DNA of 64,000 bases from Burkholderia savannae (GTDB lineage Bacteria; Pseudomonadota; Gammaproteobacteria; Burkholderiales; Burkholderiaceae). Location: NCBI RefSeq assembly GCF_001524445.2, contig NZ_CP013418.1, positions 1,922,001 through 1,986,000 on the forward strand, read 5' to 3'. Shown piece after piece: positions 46,539-55,430 of the stretch; within the stretch, counting starts at the first letter, position 1, and the number at the start of each line of letters is the position of its first letter. The notes beneath the pieces were generated by a model. The model ran no database searches. It was not told the origin of the DNA and saw only the letters and a list, made by a program, of their open reading frames with translations. Made by a program: the position numbers and the translations under genes.

Positions 46539-46664
46539 GAAGATTCCTCGTTCATTGATGCCCGGCGGACGCGGCCCGCCGAACGACCGGAAAGACCATC
46601 CGAAGCCGCGCTTCGGGACGCGCGGCCGCGCGCCGGCGAGCGCCGCGCCGCTTGCCCGCCCGCT

Positions 46665-48539
46665 TCACGCGCGCTCCGCGCCCGCGAGCGCCGCCGCCGC
46701 GGGCAGCGCCTGGAACTGGATCAGGTCGGCCTCGCTGCGATGGCAGAGCACCTGCGCGCCGTTGTCGAGCGTGCGCATCGACGGCGTCGCCCGGTTGCAC
46801 ACGCCGTCGATGCGCGCCGCGCAGCGCGGCAGGAACGCGCACAGCTCGGGGTTGTCGGCCGGCGGGCCGATCGGCGCGAGCGGGCGGCGGCAGCGCTCGG
46901 TCGCGTCGTCGAGCCAGCCCGCGCGCAGCTCGGGCGCGGACGACACGAGCAGATGCGAATACGGATGGAACGGCGGCGCGCACAGCGCGTCGCGGCTGCC
47001 CGTCTCGACGCGCCGGCCCGCGTACAGCACGACGATGTCGTCGCTGATCGCGCGCACCTTCGCGATGTCGTGCGTGATGAACAGATACGACACGCCGAGC
47101 TTGCGTTGCAGGTCGCGCAGCAGCTCCATGATCGCCGCGCCGACCACCGTGTCGAGCGCGGACGTCACTTCGTCGCAGAGGATCAGATCCGGCTCGGCCG
47201 CGAGCGCGCGCGCGAGGTTCACGCGCTGCTTCTGTCCGCCGGACAGCTCGACCGTGCGGCGCGCGGCGATCGACGCCGGCAGCCGCACGAGCTCGAGCAG
47301 CTCGGCGACGCGCCGCCGCGCGCGCTCGCCCTTCATCCCGTGATAGAACGCGAGCGGCCGCGCGAGCGTGCGCTCGACCGTGTGCGCCGGATTGAGCGCG
47401 GTATCCGCGTTCTGGAACACGATCTGGATGCGCCGGTACTGCTCCTTCGTGCGGCGGCCCAGATCGCCCGGCAGCGGCGCGCCGTCGAGCAGCAGCTGGC
47501 CGCCCGCGGCCGGCACGAGGCCCGCGATCACCTTCGCGAGCGTCGTCTTGCCCGAGCCCGATTCGCCGATCACGCCGACGGTTTGTCCGCGGCCGATCGA
47601 CAGCTCGACGTCGTCGAGAATCGTCTTCGCGGGCCGGCCCTTCGCGTCCTTGCGGCCGTAGCCGGCCGTCACGCGCCGCACTTCGAGGAGCGGCCGCGCG
47701 GCGGCCCGCGCCGTCGCGCCCGAGGCCGCGCGCGCGAAATCGCTCGGCGTGACCGCGGCGATCAGGCTCTGCGTGTACGGATGCGCCGGCGCGTGCAGAA
47801 TCTGCTCGGTGTCGCCGATCTCGCGGATGCGGCCGTCGCTCAGCACGACGATCCGGTCCGCCATCTGCGCGACCACTGCGAGATCGTGCGACACGTACAC
47901 GGCCGTCATCCCGCACTGCCGGATCACGCGCTTGAATGCCTGCAGCACGTCGATCTGCGTGGTCACGTCGAGCGCGGTGGTCGGCTCGTCGAGGATCACG
48001 AGCTCCGGATCGGTGATGAGCGCCATCGCGGCCATCAGCCGCTGAAGCTGCCCGCCCGACACCTGGTGCGGGTAGCGCGCGCCGATCTTCTCCGGCTCGG
48101 GCAGCGCGAGCGCGCGGAACAGTTCGACCGCCTTCGCCTCGGCCGCGCGCCGCGTCAGCGTCTTGTGGATCAGCGCGCTCTCGATCACCTGATCGAGGAT
48201 CGTGCGCACCGGATTGAACGCGGCGGCCGCGCTCTGCGCGATGTACGCGACCTTGCGGCCGCGCAGCGACGCGAGCGCCGGGTCGGACAGCGCGCGCACG
48301 TCGGCGTCGCCGACGCGGATCGCGCCGCCCGCGATCCGGCAGCCGCTGCGCGCGTGGCCCATCAGCGACAGCGCGATCGTCGTCTTGCCGGAGCCCGATT
48401 CGCCGATCAGCGCGAGCACTTCGCCGCGCCGCACGTCGAAGTCGACGCCGTGCACGATCGTCGTGACGGGCTCGCCCGGGCGGCCGCCGACGACGCGCAG
48501 CCCGCGCACCTCGACGAGGTTTTCGCGATTCGCGTTCAT
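46665..48539 (-). CDS. Fused double ATPase of a dipeptide/opine-type ABC transporter
   Basis: 624 residues with two complete ABC modules (DppD- and DppF-like halves). First half: Walker A GESGSGKTTIALSL near residue 38, signature VSGGQLQR, Walker B ILDEPTTALD. Second half: Walker A GESGSGKTTLAKVIAG near residue 328, signature LSGGQKQR, Walker B ILCDEVTSALD. The C-terminal tail has the oligopeptide-family cysteine motif (CAFLPRCAARIDGVC). Its start directly abuts the upstream permease stop (TGAATG). It energises the adjacent permeases. Confidence 0.94.
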   Translation of the reverse strand: MNANRENLVEVRGLRVVGGRPGEPVTTIVHGVDFDVRRGEVLALIGESGSGKTTIALSLMGHARSGCRIAGGAIRVGDADVRALSDPALASLRGRKVAYIAQSAAAAFNPVRTILDQVIESALIHKTLTRRAAEAKAVELFRALALPEPEKIGARYPHQVSGGQLQRLMAAMALITDPELVILDEPTTALDVTTQIDVLQAFKRVIRQCGMTAVYVSHDLAVVAQMADRIVVLSDGRIREIGDTEQILHAPAHPYTQSLIAAVTPSDFARAASGATARAAARPLLEVRRVTAGYGRKDAKGRPAKTILDDVELSIGRGQTVGVIGESGSGKTTLAKVIAGLVPAAGGQLLLDGAPLPGDLGRRTKEQYRRIQIVFQNADTALNPAHTVERTLARPLAFYHGMKGERARRRVAELLELVRLPASIAARRTVELSGGQKQRVNLARALAAEPDLILCDEVTSALDTVVGAAIMELLRDLQRKLGVSYLFITHDIAKVRAISDDIVVLYAGRRVETGSRDALCAPPFHPYSHLLVSSAPELRAGWLDDATERCRRPLAPIGPPADNPELCAFLPRCAARIDGVCNRATPSMRTLDNGAQVLCHRSEADLIQFQALPAAAALAGAERA

Positions 48540-49535
48540 TCAGTGTTCTCCTGCGGCGAGCGCCGCGTCGCTGCGGCGGCCGCGGTGCGGCAGGCCGTCG
48601 ATCAGCAGGTTCACGCCGACCGTGACGATCGCGATCGCGAGCGCCGGCATGATGACGACGGGCGAGCCGTCGCCGAGCCCGGCGATGTTCTCGCGCACGA
48701 GCGAGCCGAGGTCCGCGTACGGCGGCTGCACGCCGAGGCCGAGAAAGCTCAGGCCGCTCAGGAGCAGCACGACGAACGTGAAGCGCAGGCCGGTGTCGGC
48801 GAGCATCGGGTGGATCATGTTCGGCAGCATCTCGACGCACGCGATGTAGACCGGGCTCTCGCCGCGCGCGCGCGCGACCTGCACGTATTCGTACGTGCTG
48901 ATGTTGAGCGCGAGCGAGCGCGCGATCCGGTACGAGCCCGGCATGTAGCTGATCGCGGCCGTGACGATCAAAAGCGGCAGCGACGAGCCGAACACCGCGA
49001 CCAGCATCAGCGCGAACATCTTCGACGGGATCGACGTGATCGCGTCGAGCAGGCGGCTCATCGTTTCGTCGACCGCGCGGCCCGCGACCGTCGCGAGCAA
49101 GCCGAGCGACGTGCCGGTGATCGCGGCGAGAAGCGCCGCCGCGAGCGCGAGCAGCACCGTCAGGCGCGTGCCGTAGATGATGCGGCTCAGCATGTCGCGG
49201 CCGAGGTAGTCGGAGCCGAGCGGCAGCTTCGCGCTGAACGCGGCGAACACGTCGGCCGACACGATCGAGCCGACCGAGTGCGGCGCGAGCCACGGCGCGA
49301 ACACCGCGACGAACAGCGCGACGCTCACCATCGCGAGGCCCGCCCAGCCGCCCTTGGACAGCCGCAGCCGCGCGGCGAGCGGCTTGCGCGCGGCGCGCGG
49401 GGCGGGCGCGCCGGGCGGCGAGCCGCCGTTCCACGCCGGCTCGCGGCCGTCGGCGGGCGTGGCGCTGCTGCGTTGAATCAGATCGGCGTGGTTCATGGGC
49501 CGCGTCTCCGTCGAAAGAGGTTCGGGGGTCGTCAT
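48540..49535 (-). CDS. ABC transporter permease (DppC-like)
   Basis: 331 residues, with six transmembrane helices and an N-terminal extension of about 60 residues rich in Pro/Ala before the first helix. The family motif LGSDYLGRDMLSRIIYGTR and the EAA-like loop YVQVARARGESPVYIACVEMLPN are present. The ATG overlaps the upstream permease stop (ATGA). An internal ATG 13 codons on is an alternative start. Confidence 0.92.
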   Translation of the reverse strand: MTTPEPLSTETRPMNHADLIQRSSATPADGREPAWNGGSPPGAPAPRAARKPLAARLRLSKGGWAGLAMVSVALFVAVFAPWLAPHSVGSIVSADVFAAFSAKLPLGSDYLGRDMLSRIIYGTRLTVLLALAAALLAAITGTSLGLLATVAGRAVDETMSRLLDAITSIPSKMFALMLVAVFGSSLPLLIVTAAISYMPGSYRIARSLALNISTYEYVQVARARGESPVYIACVEMLPNMIHPMLADTGLRFTFVVLLLSGLSFLGLGVQPPYADLGSLVRENIAGLGDGSPVVIMPALAIAIVTVGVNLLIDGLPHRGRRSDAALAAGEH

Positions 49536-50485
49536 GTCCGCAGCTTCGGATTCGAGACGATCGAGCACAGGTCGGCGAGCAGCACGAGCGCCAGATAGCC
49601 GGAGCAGAAGATCATCGTGCACGCCTGGACGAGCGGGAAATCGCGGTTCGACACCGCGTCGACCATCAGGCTCGCGAGGCCCGGGTAGTTGAAGATCGTC
49701 TCGACGACGATCACGCCGCCGAGCAGATACGACAGGCTCAGCGCAACCGCATTCGCGATCGGGCCGATCGCGTTCGGCAGCGCGTGGCGCAGCACGACGC
49801 GCGCGGGGCTCGCGCCCTTGAGCATCGCCATCTCGACGTACGACGCGCCGAGCTGCTCGATCACCGCCGCGCGCGTCATCCGCGCCATCTGCGCGATCAC
49901 GACCGCGCACAGCGTGAGCACCGGCATCGCATACGCGCGCAGGAAGTGATCGACGCTGTCGATCTCGCCGCCGTACGACAGCGCGGACAGCCAGTGCAGC
50001 TTGACCGCGAGCACGAGCACCGCGACCGTCGCGATCAGGAACTCGGGCGTCGCGACGAGCGACAGCGTGCCGAGGCTCACGATCCGGTCGATCACGGTCT
50101 CGCGTTTCACCGCCGCGAGGATGCCGAGCACGAGCGCGACCGGCACCGACACCGCCGTCGTGATCGCGGCGAGCGTCAGCGATTTCGGCAGCCGCCCGTC
50201 GATCATCTCGGCGACCGGCAGCCCGCTCGACAGCGACTTGCCGAAATCGCCGTGCAGCACCTGCGCGAGCCAGTGGCCGTAGCGCAGATGAACCGGCTGA
50301 TCGAGGCCGAACTGCTGGCGCAGCGCGGCGACCGTCTCCGGCGTCGCCGACTGCCCGAGCGCCGCTTGCGCGGCGTCGCCCGGCAGCAGGTTCGTGATCG
50401 CGAAGATGATCACCGACACGATCAGCAGCGTGAGCGCCGTCAGCGCGATCCGCTTGCCGATCAATTCGACTATGGTCTGGTTCAT
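49532..50485 (-). CDS. ABC transporter permease (DppB-like)
   Basis: 317 residues with six transmembrane helices. N-terminal signature RIALTALTLLIVSVIIFAITNLLPGD, then FGLDQPVHLRYGHWLAQVLHGDFGKS and the EAA loop SYVEMAMLKGASPARVVLRHALPNA are standard for dipeptide-family first permeases. It follows the binding-protein gene after 91 bases and overlaps the second permease. Confidence 0.93.
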   Translation of the reverse strand: MNQTIVELIGKRIALTALTLLIVSVIIFAITNLLPGDAAQAALGQSATPETVAALRQQFGLDQPVHLRYGHWLAQVLHGDFGKSLSSGLPVAEMIDGRLPKSLTLAAITTAVSVPVALVLGILAAVKRETVIDRIVSLGTLSLVATPEFLIATVAVLVLAVKLHWLSALSYGGEIDSVDHFLRAYAMPVLTLCAVVIAQMARMTRAAVIEQLGASYVEMAMLKGASPARVVLRHALPNAIGPIANAVALSLSYLLGGVIVVETIFNYPGLASLMVDAVSNRDFPLVQACTMIFCSGYLALVLLADLCSIVSNPKLRT

Positions 50486-50576
50486 GCTCGAAGCCTCTTC
50501 GATATGCGGCGAGCCGGGCCCGGGAGCGACGCGCGCCCGGCGATGCCGGCTCCATCACGTGCGCATCACGCGCGCG

Positions 50577-52154
50577 TCACGCTTCCCACCAGACATGCTC
50601 GGCGAACTGGAAGCCCATCAGCGCGCCCGTCGGGATCGAGCCGAGCCCCTTCAGGCGCTTGTCGTGCGCATCGAGCAGGCTGATGAACGCCGGAATGCCG
50701 ATCCCGCCCTGCTCCGATACGAGCGCCTGCATCTCGCCGTACATCTGCTTGCGCTTCGCCTCGTCGGTTTCCGAGCGCGCGGCGAGCAGCAGCTGGTCGA
50801 ACTTCGGGTTCTTCCAGCCCGACTCGTTCCACGTCGCATCCGACTTGAAGAACTGCGTGAACAGCACGTCGGCGCTCGAGCGCGGGTTGATGCTGCCGAA
50901 GCCGATCGGATGCTTCATCCAGTGGTTCGACCAGTAGCCGTCGGCGGGCACGCGGTTCACCGTCAGGTTCACGCCGATCTTCGCGGCCGTCTGCTGCAGC
51001 AGCACCGCCATCTCGACCGAGCCGTTCGCGTCGGTCGTCGCGTAGATCGGCGGCAGCGTCGTGCCGATCGCGCCCGCCTTCTGGAAATGGAACTTCGCGC
51101 GGTCGAGATCGAACGGCCGCTGCGCCAGCGACGCGTTGAAGTAGCGATGCCCGGGCGGAATCGGCTGATCGTTCGCGATCACCGAATAGCCGCGGAACAC
51201 GGCCGAGCGGATCTGCTCGCGGTCGAACAGGTACTTCATCCCGTTGACGAAATCCATGTTGCCCGTCATCGCGTTGTCGCGGCGCAGGATCAAGTCCGTG
51301 TAGAGGCCCGACTTCGTCTCCTTCACCACGAAGCCCGCCGTCGACGCAACCCGCTGCGTCGAGCGCGGATCGACGCCGTTGATGAGCTGCACATCGCCCG
51401 ACAGCAGCGCGTTCACGCGCGCGGCCGCGTCGCCGATGCCGATCAGCTCGATCTGGTCGAGATACGGCGCGCCCGATTTCCAGTAGCCGTCGTTGCGCAC
51501 GCCGACGGTCGACACGCCCGGCTTGAACGATTTCAGCTTGTACGGGCCCGTGCCGATCGCCTGCGAGAAATCGGTCGTGCCGTCCTTCACGATCACGAAC
51601 TGCGGCGTCGCCAGAATCACCGGCAGGTCGGCGTTCGCGTTGTCGAGCGTGAGCGTGACCTCGTTCGGGCCCGTCGCCTTGACGTCGGCGAACTGGTCGG
51701 CGAGCGACTTCACCTTCGACGCGGTCGCCGCGTTCTTGTGGCGCGTCAGCGAATAGACGACGTCGGCGGGCGCGAGCGGCTTGCCGTCGTGGAACGTCAC
51801 GCCGCGGCGCAGCTTGACGACCCAGGTCTTCGCATCCTTCGTCTGCACCGATTCGGCGATGTTCGGCTGCGGCGTGAGGCTCTCGTCGAGCTGCGTCAAG
51901 CCGCTGTAGAACAGGAAGCAGCGGATGTAGTCCGCGCCCGTCGAGCCCTTCGCCGGATCGAGCGTGTCGGCGGTCGAGCTCGCGTCGTACGCGACGCGGA
52001 TCTTGCCGCCGCGCTTGGGCGCCGGAGCGGCGAACGCGGATCGCGCGCCGGCCAGCAGCCCGCCCGCCGCGCCCGTCGCCAACACGCCCCCCGCGGCCAT
52101 CACGCGCATCATGTCGCGGCGCGTGAAGCCGCCATGCTTGATTTCGTCGCTCAT
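50577..52154 (-). CDS. Extracellular solute-binding protein, family 5 (dipeptide/opine type)
   Basis: 525 residues. The N-terminus has a twin-arginine motif TRRDMMR followed by a hydrophobic stretch and an AFA cleavage site, so Tat export to the periplasm is likely. The mature protein is an SBP_bac_5 fold: TFHDGKPLAPADVVYSLTRH and PDGYW-type signature elements are present. It should feed the two permeases and the fused ATPase downstream. Ligand inferred: peptide, opine or cyclic amide. The AGGAGC ribosome site and ATG at 52154 fix the start. It is the first gene of the region's main minus-strand operon. Confidence 0.93.
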   Translation of the reverse strand: MSDEIKHGGFTRRDMMRVMAAGGVLATGAAGGLLAGARSAFAAPAPKRGGKIRVAYDASSTADTLDPAKGSTGADYIRCFLFYSGLTQLDESLTPQPNIAESVQTKDAKTWVVKLRRGVTFHDGKPLAPADVVYSLTRHKNAATASKVKSLADQFADVKATGPNEVTLTLDNANADLPVILATPQFVIVKDGTTDFSQAIGTGPYKLKSFKPGVSTVGVRNDGYWKSGAPYLDQIELIGIGDAAARVNALLSGDVQLINGVDPRSTQRVASTAGFVVKETKSGLYTDLILRRDNAMTGNMDFVNGMKYLFDREQIRSAVFRGYSVIANDQPIPPGHRYFNASLAQRPFDLDRAKFHFQKAGAIGTTLPPIYATTDANGSVEMAVLLQQTAAKIGVNLTVNRVPADGYWSNHWMKHPIGFGSINPRSSADVLFTQFFKSDATWNESGWKNPKFDQLLLAARSETDEAKRKQMYGEMQALVSEQGGIGIPAFISLLDAHDKRLKGLGSIPTGALMGFQFAEHVWWEA

Positions 52155-53222
52155 CCGAACAGCTCCTAACAAGAAGGTTGATCCTGGGTGTCCAGCAGTT
52201 TTTTTGTTCCGACGTTTGGCCCGGGTCCGCCTGCTGGCGCCGGTTCCCGCGATGCGCGTTTCAAGACGATTTAAGCATCGAAAAAAATGCCGAATGTCGC
52301 GATTAGACGCGCCTCGACAACACGATTCGACCGTTTTGGGTGGTCCGCGCAGCACGATTTGCTGCGCATCCGCGAAAACCCGCCGGCGAACGGCGTCCCG
52401 GCGGCGCGGTTTCGGCTCGTCACGTCCTGGCGTAAATCGTAATGGGGCGCGCATCGCGGCAATCGTCGACAAAAAAGCCGATTCGGCACAACCGCCGCGT
52501 TCTTGCGCGCCGGACCATGCGTTTCGCATCGATTCGCGCGCCCGGCGGCGAGCGCCGCGCAAACGGGAAGATCGTCCTAGGCGGGCGCCGCTTCGGTGTG
52601 CCAGTGGCCGAAGCATCGGGGCGAGCGAAGGCGCCGCCCGACGCCGCGCGTGCGGTGCGCGCCGCGTCGCCGCTCGGGCCTGCGCGCGGCGGCCGCGCGC
52701 TTCGCATTCGCCGATGGCGACGGCAGCGACGGCGACGGCGGCGGCAGCGGCGGCGGCTTCGACGGCACACGCGCGCGAGCTGCCGCGAACGGCTCGGCTT
52801 CGTTCGCGCCGCCGTTGCGTCGCGCCGCGCGTCGCGGCGAGAGCGGGCGCCGATGGCGCGCGCGGCTGCGTCGAACGCGTGCGACGCGAAGGCCCGATCC
52901 AACGCCGCTTCGCGCACGACAAATGCGCGCGTTAGCCGATCTCCGGCCCATTCGCGAGCGTGCGCGCGGCAATGCATCGAAAGGAGGAGAGGAGAAGCGA
53001 ACGAAAGGTGACGAAAGCTGCGCAACCGCGGACGAACGAACGCGCGGCGGCGAGCGTGCGCAGCCGAATGCGCCGTGCAGGGCAATCGATGCGGCAGACG
53101 TGGCGTTTTCGCGAGCGGCGCGCGCGACACCGCCGACGCCACGCTGTTCGGCGGCCGCCGGCAGTGAGCGGCGCGCGCCCTCTCGCGCGATCTCGCCCCT
53201 CCAGCACCGGCATGCGCCGCCG
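52155..53222. other. 1.07-kb spacer between the ABC operon and the glycan operon
   Basis: I see no supportable gene. The first 250 bases, less GC-rich and with a run of seven T at 52199, should contain the promoter of the ABC transporter operon. The rest is GC-rich with repeated GGCGGC/GACGGC words around 52720-52760; frames on both strands are arginine-rich artefacts. Confidence 0.5.
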
Positions 53223-53609
53223 TCAGCGATACGTCCAGCGCCGATGCATCGCGAACGTCAACGGCGGCACGAGCGCGACGACGGCCGCGATGCTCCACGC
53301 GGCCGCGACGCCGAGCGCCTGCACGCCGCGCGAGATCGCCATCGTCAGCATCAGGCCCGCGGCCGACACCGCAAGGAAGCGCACGACGTTGCGCCAGCGC
53401 AGCGGCGCCGAAAAGCTCCACAACGTGTTCAGCAGATACGACGCGCCCGTCGCGCAGACGAACGCGACCGCGTTCGCCTGCACCGCGGTCGCGGCGAACG
53501 CACCCATCAGCGCGCCGGCGATCGCCGCGTGCAGCGCGGTGGACAGCGCGCCGGACACGCCGAAGCGCACGAGCCGCGCGCGCACGCCGATGTCGGTGAC
53601 GGCGCTCAT
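53223..53609 (-). CDS. GtrA-family small membrane protein
   Basis: 128 residues with four hydrophobic helices, the GtrA fold. Landmarks: LVRFGVSGALSTALHAAIAG, ATGASYLLNTLWSF and a final basic HRRWTYR. GtrA proteins are thought to flip or help flip an undecaprenyl-phosphate-linked sugar across the inner membrane. It overlaps the methyltransferase gene (ATGA) and is the last gene of the five-gene operon with a GtrB-like enzyme. Confidence 0.9.
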   Translation of the reverse strand: MSAVTDIGVRARLVRFGVSGALSTALHAAIAGALMGAFAATAVQANAVAFVCATGASYLLNTLWSFSAPLRWRNVVRFLAVSAAGLMLTMAISRGVQALGVAAAWSIAAVVALVPPLTFAMHRRWTYR

Positions 53610-54352
53610 TGCGGCGCGCTGTGCTTCGTCAGGACCGCGAACAGCGACACGCCGAACGGCAGCGAATGCTTCGGCAGCCAGCCGCGTTCCGCGCGGAAGA
53701 TGCGGTACAACGCGGAGTTGACCGCGCGCGGCCCGATCGCGTCGCCGCTCGAGCGCGCGCGATGCAGCAGCCGGTCGGTCATCCGCGCGGCGACGGCGAC
53801 CGGAAACAGCAGCGTGTTGAAATACGAGCTTCGCACGATCTTGCAGCCGGCCGCCTGCGCGCAGCGCTCGAGCGCCGCGCGGTCGTAGCGGCGGTAGTGA
53901 TGGAGAAACGTGTCGTGCGCGCTCCAGAGCCACTGATACGCGGGCACCGTGACGACGATCGCGCCGCCCGGCGCGAGATGGTCGCTCGCGCGGCGCAGCG
54001 CGGCCGCGTCGTCCTCGATGTGCTCGAGGCAATCGAAGAAGCAGATCAGATCGAAGCGCTGGTCGCCGAACGGCACGTCGTCCGGGCAGCGGCCCGCGCG
54101 AATGTCGAAGCGCCAGCCGGTTCGGCGGTTCGCGATCGAGCGCGCGGTGTCGTCCATCTCGAGTGCGCTCACCGCGCCGAATTCCTCCAGCATCTCGAGA
54201 TTGCCGCCCGTGCCGGAGCCGATCTCGAGTATGCGGGCGCCCGCCGGCAACGCGAGCTTCGCGAGCAACGCATGCAGGATGTCGCGCCGTGCGCGGAACC
54301 ACCAGTGCGTGGATTCGGTGGCGGCCATCTGCAGATAAGCTTCGGGTGACAT
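53606..54352 (-). CDS. Class I SAM-dependent methyltransferase
   Basis: 248 residues. SAM-binding motif I ILEIGSGTGGNLEML is near residues 40-54, the acidic motif LEMDDTARSI follows, and FDLICFFDCLEHIEDD is the motif IV region. Methyltransf_11/23-like proteins of this type act on small metabolites, lipids or sugars; here the glycan context suggests modification of a lipid-linked sugar. It starts 16 bases after the GT2 gene and overlaps gtrA. Confidence 0.88.
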   Translation of the reverse strand: MSPEAYLQMAATESTHWWFRARRDILHALLAKLALPAGARILEIGSGTGGNLEMLEEFGAVSALEMDDTARSIANRRTGWRFDIRAGRCPDDVPFGDQRFDLICFFDCLEHIEDDAAALRRASDHLAPGGAIVVTVPAYQWLWSAHDTFLHHYRRYDRAALERCAQAAGCKIVRSSYFNTLLFPVAVAARMTDRLLHRARSSGDAIGPRAVNSALYRIFRAERGWLPKHSLPFGVSLFAVLTKHSAPQ

Positions 54353-54368
54353 GGCGTCCTCCTGTCCG

Positions 54369-55430
54369 TCAGCGGCTCGCGGCGCGGGCGCGCGGCATCG
54401 CGCGCCGCCGCGCGAAATCGATCCGCGCGCCGTGCGCGGCGCGCGTCGCGGCGCTGCCGACAGGCAGCGCGCTCACCTTGGTGCGCGCCTGATAGCGGCG
54501 GCGCACGAGGTAGATCGGCCGTTCCTTCGATTCGTAGTAGATGCGGCCGATGTACTCGCCGACCACGCCGATGCCGACAAGCTCGATCCCGCCGATGAAC
54601 AGCATCACCGAGATCAACGAAGCATAGCCCGGCACCGGATTGCCCATCCACAGCGTGCGCGCGACGATGAAGCCGCCGTACAGGAACGCGAGCGCGGCGA
54701 TCCCGAGCCCGATGTAGGTCCAGCTGCGCAGCGGCACCGTGCTGAAGCTCGTGATTCCTTCGAGCGCGAAGTTCCAGAGCTTCCAGCCGGAGAACTTCGA
54801 ATGCCCGGCGCAGCGCGCCTCGCGTTGATACTCGACGATCACGGTCCGATAGCCGACCCACGCGAACAGCCCCTTCATGAAGCGCCGGCGTTCGGGCAGG
54901 CTGCGCAGCGCGTTGACGACCTGCCGGTCCATCAGCCGGAAATCGCCGACGTTGACGGGCAGCTTCACTTCGGACAACGCATTGTGCACGCGGTAATAGA
55001 GCGCGGCCGCGGTGCGCTTCGCGAACGTGTCGCACGCGCGGTTGCTGCGCTTGGCCGCGACCACCTCGGCGCCGCCGCGCCAATGCTCGATCATCACCGG
55101 AATGAGGCTCGGCGGGTCCTGCAAGTCCGCGTCGATCGGTATCACGGCGTCGCCGTTCGATTCGTCGAGGCCGGCCGTCAGCGCGGCCTCCTTGCCGAAG
55201 TTGCGCGTCAGATCGATCACGCGCACCCGGGCGTCCTGCGCGCTCACGGCGACGAGCTGATCGAGCGTATCGTCGCGGCTGCCGTCGTTCACGCAGACGA
55301 TCTCGAAGCGGATCGATTCGATCGCCTCCATCAACGGCACGACTTCCGCGAAGAACCGCGTGACCGCAGCGCCTTCGTTGTAGAACGGCACGACGAGCGA
55401 AATGAGCGGTGTGTTTATTTGATCCCGCAT
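54369..55430 (-). CDS. GtrB/ArnC-like polyprenyl-phosphate glycosyltransferase (GT2)
   Basis: 353 residues. A cytoplasmic GT2 domain comes first: LISLVVPFYNEGAAV near residues 8-22, VNDGSRDDT, and IDADLQDPP as the DXD metal site. Two C-terminal helices follow (WTYIGLGIAALAFLYGGFIV and SVMLFIGGIELVGIGVVGEYIGRIY). This is the layout of enzymes that charge undecaprenyl phosphate with glucose or L-Ara4N. With GtrA and the GT87 proteins it would form a three-component periplasmic glycosylation system. It overlaps the GT87 gene by 16 bases. Confidence 0.92.
   Translation of the reverse strand: MRDQINTPLISLVVPFYNEGAAVTRFFAEVVPLMEAIESIRFEIVCVNDGSRDDTLDQLVAVSAQDARVRVIDLTRNFGKEAALTAGLDESNGDAVIPIDADLQDPPSLIPVMIEHWRGGAEVVAAKRSNRACDTFAKRTAAALYYRVHNALSEVKLPVNVGDFRLMDRQVVNALRSLPERRRFMKGLFAWVGYRTVIVEYQREARCAGHSKFSGWKLWNFALEGITSFSTVPLRSWTYIGLGIAALAFLYGGFIVARTLWMGNPVPGYASLISVMLFIGGIELVGIGVVGEYIGRIYYESKERPIYLVRRRYQARTKVSALPVGSAATRAAHGARIDFARRRAMPRARAASR

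Noticed and set aside
52420-53421. Possible proteins in the 1-kb gap before the glycan operon
   Set aside because: Frames on both strands are basic, low in hydrophobic residues and overlap one another; no motif, no ribosome site.
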